Source of the DNA: Facklamia languida CCUG 37842
GTDB taxonomy: Bacteria > Bacillota > Bacilli > Lactobacillales > Aerococcaceae
Length of the DNA: 64,000 bases
Assembly: GCF_000245795.1 (NCBI RefSeq)
Contig: NZ_JH601133.1
Location: forward strand, 867,169-931,168
Reading direction: 5' to 3'
Part shown: piece after piece, positions 34,781-43,697 of the stretch
Layout: every line of letters begins with the position of its first letter
Position numbering within the stretch: the first letter of the stretch is position 1
The notes under the pieces: model-generated
Seen by the model: the letters and a program-made list of their open reading frames with translations, nothing else
Databases searched by the model: none
Told to the model about the DNA's origin: nothing
Translations under genes and position numbers: made by a program

Positions 34781-35834
34781 TGGCCGCTATAAGGTAGCGG
34801 TAATAGGTGGCGGGACAGGACTCCCCGTTATCCTTAAAGGATTGAAGAATATTGATGCCCAAATTACAGCCATTGTCACGGTGGCCGATGACGGTGGCTC
34901 ATCAGGGTCCATTCGTGATTATGTCAATGTGGTACCGCCAGGTGATATTCGTAATTGTATGTGCGCTTTATCCGATGCGGATGAGATCTTATTAGACCTC
35001 TTCCAATACCGATTTAATTCGGATGATGCCTTCCTGGCCGGCCATGCGATTGGGAACTTATTAATTGCGGCCTTGAAGGAAATGAACGGATCACTCAGTG
35101 AGTCGATTGAATTATTATCACGCTATATGAAGGTCAATGGAAAGATTCTTCCCGCTGCATCAGAACCCTTAATCCTCAGTGCCCTCTTCGAAGATGGCAC
35201 GATAGCGGTGGGAGAATCAAAGATCGCCCAGCATCGTAAGAAGATTCAAGAGGTGAATGTTACGACCCTGGATGGTGGACCAGCTATCAAGGCCTCGCCT
35301 GAAGTTGTTGATGCGATCATGCAGGCGGATCTCGTCGTATTAGGTCCTGGAAGTCTTTATACCTCGATCTTACCGAATTTAATGATTGCCGAGATCAACC
35401 AGGCCATTAATCAGACCTCTGCTCATGTGGTCTATATCTGTAATATTATGACCCAATTAGGGGAGACTGAGAATTTTTCAGATGCAGACCATGTGGCGGT
35501 TCTGCATAATCATATCGGTATGCCTTTTATTGATACGGTCTTGGTGAATACCAAGGAAGTGCCGCATGCTTATATAATTGACCAACCCAATGAGGAATAC
35601 CTCCTGCAAGTCAAGCATGATTTCCAAGGGTTAAGGGGTCAAGGCTGTCAGGTCATTTCCAGTGACTTCCTGAATATGACTAAGGGGGGAGCCTATCATG
35701 ATACGGAACGGGTGGTCTATGAATTGAAGCATCTGCTTGAGACGATTAAGCTAACCGAGAAGAATCTCAACAAATTACCAGAAGACAAGCGGACCTATTC
35801 CAGTTTCTTGTCATCCCCACTTGTGGATTATTAA
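34764..35834 (+). CDS. yvcK: YvcK family gluconeogenesis factor
   Basis: UDP-sugar-binding protein needed for normal wall synthesis and growth on gluconeogenic carbon sources. The N-terminal GGGTGLPVILKGLK loop (residues about 15-28), VTVADDGGSSGSIRD, and PPGDIRNCMCALSD are typical of the CofD/YvcK fold. Length of 356 residues is slightly longer than the usual 320-330 because of N- and C-terminal extensions. Its ATG lies inside the end of rapZ, so translation is coupled. A strong intrinsic terminator follows before whiA. Confidence 0.93.
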   Translation: MKQRNSGRYKVAVIGGGTGLPVILKGLKNIDAQITAIVTVADDGGSSGSIRDYVNVVPPGDIRNCMCALSDADEILLDLFQYRFNSDDAFLAGHAIGNLLIAALKEMNGSLSESIELLSRYMKVNGKILPAASEPLILSALFEDGTIAVGESKIAQHRKKIQEVNVTTLDGGPAIKASPEVVDAIMQADLVVLGPGSLYTSILPNLMIAEINQAINQTSAHVVYICNIMTQLGETENFSDADHVAVLHNHIGMPFIDTVLVNTKEVPHAYIIDQPNEEYLLQVKHDFQGLRGQGCQVISSDFLNMTKGGAYHDTERVVYELKHLLETIKLTEKNLNKLPEDKRTYSSFLSSPLVDY

Positions 35835-35841
35835 CGAAGAG

Positions 35842-35880
35842 ACGAGTCAAGAAGCCTCGACTTTCTTGACTCGTTTTTAA
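35842..35880 (+). terminator. Intrinsic terminator between yvcK and whiA
   Basis: ACGAGTCAAGAA (35842-35853) and TTCTTGACTCGT (35863-35874) form a perfect 12-bp stem followed by five T. It ends only about 20 bases before the whiA start codon, leaving no room for a normal promoter. Confidence 0.9.
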
Positions 35881-35897
35881 TGAAAAGGAGAAGGACC

Positions 35898-36827
35898 ATG
35901 ACCTTTGCAGCCGATGTCAAGAAGGAATGCACCTTGCTAGAGGTTCATCGCGAACATGCCAAGGCAGAATTAGCCGCCCTAATTCGGATGAATGGCGCAG
36001 TGCACCTCTACCATCAGCAATTTATTCTCAACGTTCAAAGTGAGAATGCAGCCATTGCGCGTCGGATTTATAGCTTGATGCGCGACCATTATCAGGCGGA
36101 AATTGAATTGCTAGTCCGTCGTAAGATGAAATTAAAGAAGAATAATGTCTATATTGTTCGGTGTCGTTACCAGGTTCAAGAAATCTTGCAAGATCTGGGG
36201 ATCTTTGAAGGGGGCACCTTGCGCCAGGAGATCGCGGCTGAGATTCTAGCCAGTCGGCAGAAGCAACGGTCTTACTTAAGGGGGGCTTTTTTGGCAGGAG
36301 GATCCGTTAACAATCCTGAAGCTAACTCCTACCATTTAGAAATTTACTCCAGCTACGAACAGCATAATGAAGCCTTGTGCCAGATGATGAATTCCTTTCA
36401 ATTAAATGCTAAGATGACGGAACGGCGGAATGGGTATATTACCTATATCAAAGAAGCAGAGAAGATTGGCGATTTTCTGGCCATCATTGGCGCCAACCGG
36501 TCGGTCCTTCAATTCGAAGATATCCGGATTGTGCGGGACATGCGCAACTCGGTTAACCGGCTGGTGAATTGTGAGAATGCCAACTTAAACAAGGTTATTG
36601 ACGCTTCCCAGCGCCAGATCGAAGCGATTAAACGGATTGATGCCCATCAAGGATTAGCCAGCTTGCCGGACAAATTACAAGTAGTCGCTCAATTCCGGCT
36701 CGACAACCCAGATATGAGCCTAAAAGAATTAGGCGAAATGATTCCCAATGGACCGATTTCCAAGTCCGGCATCAACCACCGTTTAAGAAAAATTGTCGAA
36801 ATAGCGGAAGAATTGGATGTTAATTAA
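35898..36827 (+). CDS. whiA: DNA-binding protein WhiA
   Basis: LAGLIDADG-like plus helix-turn-helix protein; controls sporulation septation in Streptomyces and affects division and chromosome segregation in Firmicutes. The N-terminus [15 protein letters not shown] and the [18 protein letters not shown] segment belong to the degenerate homing-endonuclease fold, and [24 protein letters not shown] is the C-terminal helix-turn-helix. Length of 309 residues is normal. The ATG at 35898 follows AAGGAGAAGG; an upstream start at 35880 is rejected. It is placed after rapZ-yvcK as usual, but behind a strong terminator. Confidence 0.94.
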   Translation: MTFAADVKKECTLLEVHREHAKAELAALIRMNGAVHLYHQQFILNVQSENAAIARRIYSLMRDHYQAEIELLVRRKMKLKKNNVYIVRCRYQVQEILQDLGIFEGGTLRQEIAAEILASRQKQRSYLRGAFLAGGSVNNPEANSYHLEIYSSYEQHNEALCQMMNSFQLNAKMTERRNGYITYIKEAEKIGDFLAIIGANRSVLQFEDIRIVRDMRNSVNRLVNCENANLNKVIDASQRQIEAIKRIDAHQGLASLPDKLQVVAQFRLDNPDMSLKELGEMIPNGPISKSGINHRLRKIVEIAEELDVN

Positions 36828-36885
36828 CGCTTATACTCCTTTTGTGTTGTATCTATAGTTAGAATCAACATAAAGGAGAATGCCT

Positions 36886-37326
36886 ATGAATCAAGTGACC
36901 TTTGTAGGAAGGTTATGTCGTGACCTAACCTTAAAGGAAGTGGGAGCTAAGGATGTTGTGCTTAATAATGTCTTAGCGATTCAGCGCCCTTACAAGGACC
37001 ATAAGGGCGAACGGTTAACCGACTTTATTCCGTTCGTTGCTTGGAATGGTCCTGCTAAGACCTTGGCTCACTATGCGACGAAGGGTCAAAGGATCGCTAT
37101 CTCAGGTAGTATGCAGAGTCGTAAGTATACGAATGATCAAGGGGAGCAGGTTTATGTCATTGAATGTCATGTGCGTGACCTGACCCTCTTAGATTCGCCA
37201 CAGACAACCAAGAAGTCTGCTTCAAGTCATCAAGCCCTAGATGACAAGCCTTCGGTTGCAGATATGCAAGTCGATCCCGACTTGGTTGCTGAAGTAGTGG
37301 CAGATCTAACGCAAGCAGTTAATTAA
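36886..37326 (+). CDS. ssb: Single-stranded DNA-binding protein (SSB-like)
   Basis: OB-fold protein that coats single-stranded DNA. The N-terminus NQVTFVGRLCRDLTLKEVG and the core FIPFVAWNGPAKTLAHYATKGQRIAISGSMQSRKY are standard. The C-terminus ends in VVADLTQAVN and lacks the acidic DDDLPF-type tip that recruits partner proteins in replicative SSBs, so it is more like the accessory SsbB/competence-type SSB. Length of 146 residues. The ATG at 36886 is 7 bases after AAAGGAG; the ATG at 36880 is too close. Whether it has a role in competence or repair is inference. Confidence 0.88.
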   Translation: MNQVTFVGRLCRDLTLKEVGAKDVVLNNVLAIQRPYKDHKGERLTDFIPFVAWNGPAKTLAHYATKGQRIAISGSMQSRKYTNDQGEQVYVIECHVRDLTLLDSPQTTKKSASSHQALDDKPSVADMQVDPDLVAEVVADLTQAVN

Positions 37327-37330
37327 TCTC

Positions 37331-37360
37331 TTGAAGTCCTTTGGGGCTTCTTTTTTTGCA
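37331..37360 (+). terminator. Rho-independent terminator after ssb
   Basis: GAAGTCC pairs with GGGCTTC around TTTG, followed by seven T. Confidence 0.85.
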
Positions 37361-37408
37361 TAATAGTAATAAACTCTCTTTCAACCGTATGAATCCGTGC
37401 CCAATGCT

Positions 37409-37425
37409 TATAATTTGTGTATAAT
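37409..37425 (+). promoter_or_regulatory. Two overlapping -10 boxes before the two-component system
   Basis: TATAAT occurs at 37409-37414 and again at 37420-37425; no clear -35 is seen for either, which suggests an activator-dependent or weak promoter. Confidence 0.45.
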
Positions 37426-37471
37426 AGACCTATTGAATAGCTTGTGAGAATAAAGCTTAAGGAGGTTTGTT

Positions 37472-38182
37472 ATGAAAATATTAATGATTGAAGATAATGA
37501 ATCCGTCTGCGAAATGATGGGAATGTTCTTTGAAAAGGAAGGGTTCGAGGCCTCCTTTCATAAGGATGGTAAGGAAGGGTTTGAAGCTTATCAAAGCCAA
37601 CCAGAAGTTTGGGATATTGTTATTCTAGATCTAAACTTACCCACAATGGACGGTTATACGATCTGTAAGAAGATGCGGGAAATCTCCCAAGAGACTCCTA
37701 TTATCATGTTGACTGCCCAAGACTCTGAGTCTGACCAAGTGATTGGCTTGGAAATGGGAGCGGATGACTATGTGACAAAACCTTTTAGTCCTTTGACCCT
37801 GATGGCAAGGATGAAGGCCCTCCACCGGCGCGCCAGTGTGGTGACGACGGAAAGTGAAGTGGGATCTGACGATCAATTTAATATCCAAACCGGCTCAGTG
37901 AAGGTTAATACATCGACCCGGGAAGCTTATTATCATGATGCCCTCATTGAAGGGCTGACACCTAAAGAGTTTGATTTATTTGTCATGTTTGCTAAGCATC
38001 CCAAGCGCGTCTTTAGCCGTGAGCAGCTTTTGAAGAGCATCTGGGAAGACCCCTTCTTTGGTGATGAGCGGACGGTGGATGCCCATATTAAGAAATTAAG
38101 ACAAAAAATCGAAAAATATGGTCCTCAGTTGATCCAAACTGTCTGGGGTGTTGGTTATAAATTTGAAGAACATGAGGAATAG
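37472..38182 (+). CDS. OmpR-family response regulator
   Basis: Transcription factor activated by phosphorylation. The receiver domain has the acidic pocket IEDNE, the phosphoacceptor Asp in VILDLNLPTMDGY (residue about 53), Thr in MLTAQD and Lys in TKPFSP. The C-terminal winged helix (about residues 130-232) has LTPKEFDLFVMFAKHPKRVFSREQLL and RTVDAHIKKLRQKI. Length of 236 residues is normal. AAGGAGG at 37459-37465 precedes the ATG. The sensor kinase starts 3 bases after its stop. The specific system could not be named. Confidence 0.93.
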   Translation: MKILMIEDNESVCEMMGMFFEKEGFEASFHKDGKEGFEAYQSQPEVWDIVILDLNLPTMDGYTICKKMREISQETPIIMLTAQDSESDQVIGLEMGADDYVTKPFSPLTLMARMKALHRRASVVTTESEVGSDDQFNIQTGSVKVNTSTREAYYHDALIEGLTPKEFDLFVMFAKHPKRVFSREQLLKSIWEDPFFGDERTVDAHIKKLRQKIEKYGPQLIQTVWGVGYKFEEHEE

Positions 38183-38185
38183 CGC

Positions 38186-39649
38186 ATGAAGTACTTGTGG
38201 CAACAGATCGTTGTCTTCCTAGTGATCTTGATGACAGCTCTTTCGATCTCTGCCTACGGGATCTCCCGCTATATGGAGAAGAGTATCTATCATGATCGTG
38301 AACAACAGTTGTTGCGGTATGGCGGGAACATTGTCGCCAATCAATTCTCCCGTAATGACTTGGTCAAGGCCTCTCAGCTCTTATCGAGTGAGAAGATTGC
38401 GGTACAAGTATATTTATCCGATGGCCGGATCATTTACCCGACTTATGACCAGCGCTACAGTTCCCAATTGAGTGCGGCAGACTTGCAGAAGATTGCCCAA
38501 GGGCGAAGTATTGGGCTGAGCTTTTCCCAGCGTTATGTGGACCCGGACACTCAATTACAGATGGCCACGGTCTACATTCCTTTGGAGGAAAATCAGGTGG
38601 CCGGCTTTCCATCGGGTTTTATCTCTTTAGGGGCTCCCTTAGAAGACCTTGAAGAACAAGTCGCAGATATGCAAGGGCAGGTTGTGATGGCCTATTTGAT
38701 CGCTGGAGCTGTGGGTGTCTTGATTGCAGTAGTGGTTGCCTTATATCAAACACGTCGCCTTAAGCAACTGCAGATGGCTACCCGGCAAATTGCAGCAGGC
38801 AATTATGAGGTCAGTGTCAATACATCTGGTAGTGATGAATTTGCGGATTTAGCTCGTGACTTCCAGAAGATGTCGGACTCGCTGGTAGCTTCTCAAGAAG
38901 AAATCAAGCGGCAGGAAAGCTTACGTCGTCAGTTTATGATGGATGCGGCCCACGAGATGCGGACCCCTCTGACCACCATGTCGGGCCTATTGGAGGGGCT
39001 CCAGTATGATATGATTCCAGCTAACCAAAGAGACCGCAGCTTGGAATTGATCTATTCAGAGACCCAGCGTCTGACTCGTCTAGTGAATGAAAACTTAGAC
39101 TATGAGAAGATCCGAAGCCAGCAGATCGTTTTGAAGAAGGTGGCGATCGATGGGGTAGAATTGCTCAACCAGATTAAGACACAATTACAGACCAAGGCCG
39201 ATGATAAGGGAGATGTTATCCAGGTTGAAGCCTCTAGTGACCTTGTGGTCTGGGCAGACTATGACCGGATTGTCCAAATCTTAATAAATCTTGTGAATAA
39301 TGCCATCCAGTTTTCTCAGGATAGTCCCATTATCCTACGAGGCTGGATGACTGAGAAAGAGACAGTCTTAGAGGTTGAGGATGGCGGTATTGGAATCGAT
39401 GCGAGTCAAATTCGATCGATCTGGGAGCGATTCTACAAGGCAGATGTCTCACGTAAGAACACGAAGTTTGGCGAGTCGGGCATTGGTCTAGCGGTTGTTC
39501 AATCACTCGTTGAGGCGCATGATGGTAAGATTGACGTCCAAAGTGAACTGGGTCAAGGAACGACCTTCACCATCTGCCTCCCTCATCAACCATCCGTTCA
39601 TGACCAAGTCGAGACGGGCCAATCAGCTAGCGAAAGTGAAGGAGAATGA
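38186..39649 (+). CDS. Sensor histidine kinase
   Basis: Membrane sensor of the adjacent response regulator. Two membrane segments (about residues 5-25 and 168-190) flank an extracytoplasmic domain of about 140 residues, followed by a HAMP linker, a HisKA domain with the phosphoacceptor in AAHEMRTPLTTM (about residue 256; Met replaces the more common Leu), and a HATPase domain with NLVNNAIQFS, EDGGIGID and GESGIGLAVVQSLVEAHDG. The chain of 487 residues ends in a Ser/Glu-rich tail. The stimulus is unknown. The oxidoreductase gene starts 2 bases downstream, which may link the system to redox or quinone stress. Confidence 0.92.
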   Translation: MKYLWQQIVVFLVILMTALSISAYGISRYMEKSIYHDREQQLLRYGGNIVANQFSRNDLVKASQLLSSEKIAVQVYLSDGRIIYPTYDQRYSSQLSAADLQKIAQGRSIGLSFSQRYVDPDTQLQMATVYIPLEENQVAGFPSGFISLGAPLEDLEEQVADMQGQVVMAYLIAGAVGVLIAVVVALYQTRRLKQLQMATRQIAAGNYEVSVNTSGSDEFADLARDFQKMSDSLVASQEEIKRQESLRRQFMMDAAHEMRTPLTTMSGLLEGLQYDMIPANQRDRSLELIYSETQRLTRLVNENLDYEKIRSQQIVLKKVAIDGVELLNQIKTQLQTKADDKGDVIQVEASSDLVVWADYDRIVQILINLVNNAIQFSQDSPIILRGWMTEKETVLEVEDGGIGIDASQIRSIWERFYKADVSRKNTKFGESGIGLAVVQSLVEAHDGKIDVQSELGQGTTFTICLPHQPSVHDQVETGQSASESEGE

Positions 39650-39651
39650 GG

Positions 39652-40344
39652 ATGAAGACCATCATTTATCTTGCTCATGACGATTTAGCCAGTTCATCCA
39701 GTCAACAGTTTCTCGTGGCTAGTGGCCGACACTTAACGGAAGCGACGTATGTCGATTTAGGGGCACAATGGCAAGCAGACCCGACCTTTGATCGGTCAGA
39801 AGAACTGGACCGTCTAGCACAATACGACCGAGTAATCTTTCAATTCCCCCTGTACTGGTACCAGGCACCAGCAGTGCTTAAAGTCTGGATCGATCAGGTA
39901 TTGGACCAGGGAACGGGGCTTGGCTTTATAGCAGGCAAGGAATTGGGATTAGTGGTTATAGCCGGAGCCCCAGCAAGGAATTACCAATTAGCCGGGCGTG
40001 AAGGAGTGACAGTTTCCGATCTTTTATCGCCTTACTATGCCCTCAGTCGTTATTTGGGGATGCGCTTTTTAGAACCTTTCACAATTTTTCAATTTGCCTA
40101 TCTTAGTGAAGCTGAGAAGATGCGATTGATGTACGACTATGCCCTTTATCTAAAAACAGGCGAGGCTAGACGGTTTAATGACTTGCAAGACATGATCATC
40201 CAAGCCTTACAAGACTTAGACTTGAACCTCTCACCAGTCGACCAGGTGGTCTTCGATCAATTTGTAATGGCCTTAGAAGACCAGGCCCAATCGCTCAAAG
40301 ACTATCAAGCAGTGGACCAATGGGAGGAAGATCGAAATGTCTAA
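39652..40344 (+). CDS. NAD(P)H-dependent oxidoreductase, flavodoxin-like (MdaB/KefF family)
   Basis: Predicted FMN-dependent quinone or nitro-group reductase. The flavodoxin-like fold shows the motif FQFPLYWYQAPAVLKVWIDQVL (residues about 66-87), typical of MdaB/KefF-type proteins, and the GKELGLVVIAGAP strand. The first residues are less conserved. The ATG at 39652 was chosen because AAGGAG at 39639-39644 is 7 bases upstream but only 1 base from the ATG at 39646. Length 230 residues. It is likely cotranscribed with the two-component system. Overlaps the next small open reading frame by 8 bases. Confidence 0.83.
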   Translation: MKTIIYLAHDDLASSSSQQFLVASGRHLTEATYVDLGAQWQADPTFDRSEELDRLAQYDRVIFQFPLYWYQAPAVLKVWIDQVLDQGTGLGFIAGKELGLVVIAGAPARNYQLAGREGVTVSDLLSPYYALSRYLGMRFLEPFTIFQFAYLSEAEKMRLMYDYALYLKTGEARRFNDLQDMIIQALQDLDLNLSPVDQVVFDQFVMALEDQAQSLKDYQAVDQWEEDRNV

Positions 40345-40510
40345 GGACTTCTATGAAGAAGCCATTCACCGATGGCAAGACCAATGTCAAGATTATCCGA
40401 GTAAGGCCTTGTTGAAGGTCGCCTACCAGGTTTATTTGGAGCAAATGAAACGGCTAGACCAAGCGGCCGGAAAGTTAGATGGGGAGATGTGGAGTCCTTC
40501 CAAGTGGTAG
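40337..40510 (+). CDS. Small 57-residue hypothetical protein
   Basis: A short open reading frame that overlaps the oxidoreductase gene by 8 bases, with GGGAGG at 40322-40327 nine bases before its ATG. The product (MSKDFYEEAIHRWQDQCQDY ... SPSKW) is predicted to be helical, with no membrane segment and no known motif. Overlap, spacing and codon use like its neighbours argue for a real gene at the end of the two-component operon. Not recognised; could be a small partner of the oxidoreductase. Confidence 0.5.
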   Translation: MSKDFYEEAIHRWQDQCQDYPSKALLKVAYQVYLEQMKRLDQAAGKLDGEMWSPSKW

Positions 40511-40518
40511 AGGGCATC

Positions 40519-40547
40519 TTTACACCCATCTCAGATTAAACTATAAT
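40519..40547 (+). promoter_or_regulatory. Promoter of tyrS
   Basis: TTTACA at 40519-40524 and TATAAT at 40542-40547 with 17-base spacing. The leader to the start codon is only about 22 bases, so no T-box controls tyrS here, unlike proS. Confidence 0.8.
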
Positions 40548-40575
40548 GATAAAAAGCAACCGAGGAGTGGATTAA

Positions 40576-41847
40576 ATGTCAATTATGGAAGACTTGATGT
40601 GGCGAGGTGCCATTAATCAACAAACAGATGCCCAGGGATTGGAAGATTTAGTTGCGCGCCAGTCAATTAAATTATATTGTGGCGTTGATCCCACTGGGGA
40701 CTCGATGCATATTGGTCATTTGATTCCCTTCATGGTCCTTAAACGGTTCCAACTTGCTGGCCATCAGCCGGTTGTCGTCATTGGTGGGGCAACGGGATCG
40801 ATAGGGGACCCTTCTGGCCGGTCTAGTGAACGGGTGCTCCAATCAATGGAGACGGTTGAGGAAAATGCCCGTAAATTAACGGCTCAAATGGAACACCTCT
40901 TCTTAGAGGGTGAAGAGTCTGCCCACTCCTTTCAAATTATTAATAACTATGACTGGCTGAGTCAGTTCTCTTTGTTAGATTTCCTAAGAGACTATGGTAA
41001 GCATTTTAATTTGAACACAATGTTGGCCAAGGATATTGTGGCGAGTCGGTTGGAGAATGGGATTTCCTTCACTGAGTTCTCTTATCAGATTCTCCAATCC
41101 ATTGACTTCCTCCACCTCTACCAAGACCGGCAGGTCCAATTACAAGTAGGGGGTGGTGACCAGTGGGGGAATATTACCTCGGGTCTTGACTTTATTCGTC
41201 GGATTGAAGGTCCTGAAGCCCAAGTCTTTGGCTTGACGATCCCTCTAATGCTCAAGTCAGATGGGACAAAGTTTGGCAAATCGGCTGGAGGCGAGACGGT
41301 CTGGTTAGATCCTGAGAAGACGACTCCTTATGAGTTCTACCAATTCTGGCTCAACCAGGCGGATGCCGATGTGGTCAAATACCTCAAGTATTTCACCTTC
41401 TTATCTAAAGAAGAGATCGAAGGTTTGCAAAAAGAAGTGGAAGATCAACCGCACTTGCGGAACGCTCAGAAGCGATTGGCAGAAGAGGTGACGCGGTTTG
41501 TTCACAGTCAAGAAGCTCTCGATAATGCTATAGCCATCACCCAGGCCCTCTTTACGGGTCAGGTCAAAGACCTAACGGTTGAGCAGATTGAAGAAGGTTT
41601 TGCCCATATGCCTCAAGCTCAAGCCGGGTCTGAGGACCAAGACTTAGTTATCTGGTTAGTTGAAACTGGCATCGTCAAGTCCCGACGGGAAGCCCGTGAA
41701 TTCATTCAAAACGGGGCGATCTTAATTAACGAAGAAAAGATAACCGATCTCGACTATCAAATCGGTGCTAAGGATGCGATTGGCAAGCGCTATATTATTG
41801 TCCGACGTGGTAAGAAGCAATATACCCTTGTTGCTTTAGAAGCTTAA
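40576..41847 (+). CDS. tyrS: Tyrosyl-tRNA synthetase
   Basis: Charges tRNA-Tyr. The class I signature appears as DSMHIGHLIP (HIGH), the tyrosine-specific segment YQILQSIDFLHLYQ is present, and the KMSKS loop is KFGKS. A C-terminal S4 RNA-binding domain (residues about 355-420, VKSRREAREFIQNGAILIN) is intact. Length of 423 residues is normal for the TyrS type. A ribosome-binding site GAGGAG at 40561-40566 precedes the ATG at 40576. Monocistronic between its own promoter and terminator. Confidence 0.96.
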   Translation: MSIMEDLMWRGAINQQTDAQGLEDLVARQSIKLYCGVDPTGDSMHIGHLIPFMVLKRFQLAGHQPVVVIGGATGSIGDPSGRSSERVLQSMETVEENARKLTAQMEHLFLEGEESAHSFQIINNYDWLSQFSLLDFLRDYGKHFNLNTMLAKDIVASRLENGISFTEFSYQILQSIDFLHLYQDRQVQLQVGGGDQWGNITSGLDFIRRIEGPEAQVFGLTIPLMLKSDGTKFGKSAGGETVWLDPEKTTPYEFYQFWLNQADADVVKYLKYFTFLSKEEIEGLQKEVEDQPHLRNAQKRLAEEVTRFVHSQEALDNAIAITQALFTGQVKDLTVEQIEEGFAHMPQAQAGSEDQDLVIWLVETGIVKSRREAREFIQNGAILINEEKITDLDYQIGAKDAIGKRYIIVRRGKKQYTLVALEA

Positions 41848-41865
41848 GTCAACGCATCAGCTTTT

Positions 41866-41902
41866 AAAAACCCCTCACCAGCATTGTGTGAGGGGTTTTT
41901 AA
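41866..41902 (+). terminator. Rho-independent terminator after tyrS
   Basis: AAAAACCCCTCAC and GTGAGGGGTTTTT form a long stem with a CAGCATTGT loop, followed by A/T. Confidence 0.93.
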
Positions 41903-42116
41903 GGATTGGTCTAGGAAAAGTAAGGCTAAAAAAACCTTGTTTTCTTTATCTTTTAAAGAAAGTTCAAAGATTGTTACACCAAGATTACAAGTGCTAGACG
42001 AATTGACGAAATTAAGAAAAGACTTTGAAGAGTATGTTAAGATAGCTTCAGTCAATAATTTAGGCCCATTGGCCTCACTTAAAAAATACATAAAGAATGA
42101 AACAAGGAGTCTACAC

Positions 42117-43571
42117 ATGAAGAAAACTTTAACTAAGAAATTATTCAAAGGTTTACTAACAACAGCTGTTCTATTGACTGCTACTGGCAGTGTTGGCGTC
42201 CTAGCACAATCCATCGATCACCTTGAAGGAGCGAACCATGAATTAGTCAATGGGTTAACGCCTGAACAACTTGAATTATATGCTCAGCTTGCAAATGCTT
42301 ACCATACAATTGATGCGATCAAGGAAGAAGCGGATCAACTACAAGCTGCCATTATTCGTGATGACAAAGAAATTGACCGTCTGAACCAAGAGATCGAAGA
42401 CCTCCAAGCAAAGATTGACAAGCGTCAAGCCCTGATTGCTGAACAAGCAGTAGCCATCCAAGAGAACGGCGGGACTGCTAATTACCTTGGTGTCCTTGCG
42501 GCATCGGATTCCATCTCAGACTTTGTGGGCCGGATGGATGTAATCCGTAAATTGGTTTCAGCCAACAAACAATTATTAGCGACTCAAAAGCAGGATAAAG
42601 AGGCGGTCGAAGCGAAGGTTCAATCGACAAAAGAAGCGAAGGAAGCCAAGATTAACAACATGGTGTCGCTTGAAGCTTTAAAGGGAGACCTTGAAGCTCA
42701 AAATGCTCAAGCGGACTTGGCTTACCAAGAATTAGCTGAAGACGATACACTTGCCAGCGAAGACTGGAAGGCGATCGAAGCGGAACGCGCAGCCTTTGAA
42801 GCGTCATTCTACCAAGAAGCACCCGTTGCAGAGACAACAGCTGAGTCAATCGAAACAACACAAGCCAGCTGGGAGGCAGCCGAGTCAAGTCTTGAGCCAA
42901 TTGCCCCAGTTGAAGTCGAGACAACAATTGAGCCAGTGGTTGAAGCGGTAGAACCTGTTACGACTTCTGCAAGTGCGATCCAACCAATTGTCGAAGAGAC
43001 GACAACAAGTGGTGCACCTGTCGAAACAACTATCGCAGAACCTGTCGAAACAACCGTAGCAGAACCTGTGGAAACTACTGTAGCAGAACCTGTGGAAACT
43101 ACTGTAGCAGAGCCTGTGGAAACAACCGTGGCACCTGTCGAAGAAGTCGTGACGACAGTTGCAGAGACCACTGTCGAAACAACGGTTGAGCAAGTGGTGA
43201 CACCTGATCTTTCTTACAATACGGGATCTTTAATTGGCAATGCTGAGAAATATCTAGGCGTTCCCTATGTATGGGGAGGTAAATCACCAGCTGGTTTTGA
43301 CTGTTCAGGATTTGTTCAATATGTCTACCGTGAAACCTTTGGTAAGGAAATCGGGGGCTGGACCGTTGCTCAAGAATCTTCAGGAACAATTATTCCAGTG
43401 TCCGAAGCACAAGCAGGCGACCTTTACTTCTGGGGTAGCCAAGGAGCTTCTTATCACGTGGCATTAGCTACGGGTGGTGGCGGCTATATCCATGCGCCTC
43501 AACCTGGACAATCTGTTTCTTACGGCAGCGTTTCTTCCTACGCACCTCAGTTTGCTTTACGCGTTCATTAA
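42117..43571 (+). CDS. Secreted NlpC/P60 peptidoglycan hydrolase with coiled coil (PcsB-like)
   Basis: Predicted gamma-D-glutamyl-diaminoacid or interpeptide endopeptidase acting on peptidoglycan. A signal peptide (MKKTLTKKLFKGLLTTAV..., cleavage near residue 31) precedes a long coiled coil (about residues 50-240) as in PcsB. There follows a linker rich in Val/Glu/Thr/Pro with four VAEPVETT-type repeats, and the NlpC/P60 domain (about residues 370-484) with the catalytic Cys in FDCSGF and His in YHVALATG; HAPQPG follows. Length 484 residues. The ATG at 42117 was chosen because AAGGAG lies 6 bases upstream; the open frame starting at 41937 precedes any signal peptide and is rejected. PcsB-type coiled coils usually interact with FtsEX. 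Confidence 0.87.
   Translation: MKKTLTKKLFKGLLTTAVLLTATGSVGVLAQSIDHLEGANHELVNGLTPEQLELYAQLANAYHTIDAIKEEADQLQAAIIRDDKEIDRLNQEIEDLQAKIDKRQALIAEQAVAIQENGGTANYLGVLAASDSISDFVGRMDVIRKLVSANKQLLATQKQDKEAVEAKVQSTKEAKEAKINNMVSLEALKGDLEAQNAQADLAYQELAEDDTLASEDWKAIEAERAAFEASFYQEAPVAETTAESIETTQASWEAAESSLEPIAPVEVETTIEPVVEAVEPVTTSASAIQPIVEETTTSGAPVETTIAEPVETTVAEPVETTVAEPVETTVAEPVETTVAPVEEVVTTVAETTVETTVEQVVTPDLSYNTGSLIGNAEKYLGVPYVWGGKSPAGFDCSGFVQYVYRETFGKEIGGWTVAQESSGTIIPVSEAQAGDLYFWGSQGASYHVALATGGGGYIHAPQPGQSVSYGSVSSYAPQFALRVH
43035..43130 (+). repeat. Four tandem 24-bp repeats in the NlpC/P60 gene
   Basis: Units beginning GCAGAACCTGT at 43035, 43059, 43083 and 43107 repeat with a strict 24-base period, encoding AEPVETTV. 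Units 2 and 3 are nearly identical at the DNA level, so the number may vary between strains by slippage. Confidence 0.88.
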
Positions 43572-43583
43572 TAATCATCCACT

Positions 43584-43611
43584 AGCTGAGACTTTGTCTC
43601 AGCTTTTTTTG
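43584..43611 (+). terminator. Rho-independent terminator after the NlpC/P60 gene
   Basis: AGCTGAGAC and GTCTCAGCT form a perfect 9-bp stem with a TTT loop, followed by seven T. Confidence 0.93.
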
Positions 43612-43697
43612 TTTGTTCAAACGGCTTTTGTTACAAGTTCAGATGGATATTCTCGTGTCTTTTTTCTTGATTTAATAACAAGCAAAAGAGGACTTTA

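Noticed and set aside
41937-42116. 60-codon N-terminal extension of the NlpC/P60 gene
   Set aside because: It would place charged sequence before a clear signal peptide, and AAGGAG stands 6 bases before the ATG at 42117.
43019-43171. Thr/Val/Ser-rich minus-strand reading frame opposite the NlpC/P60 repeats
   Set aside because: It is the complement of the tandem repeat, with no start signal and no independent coding character.
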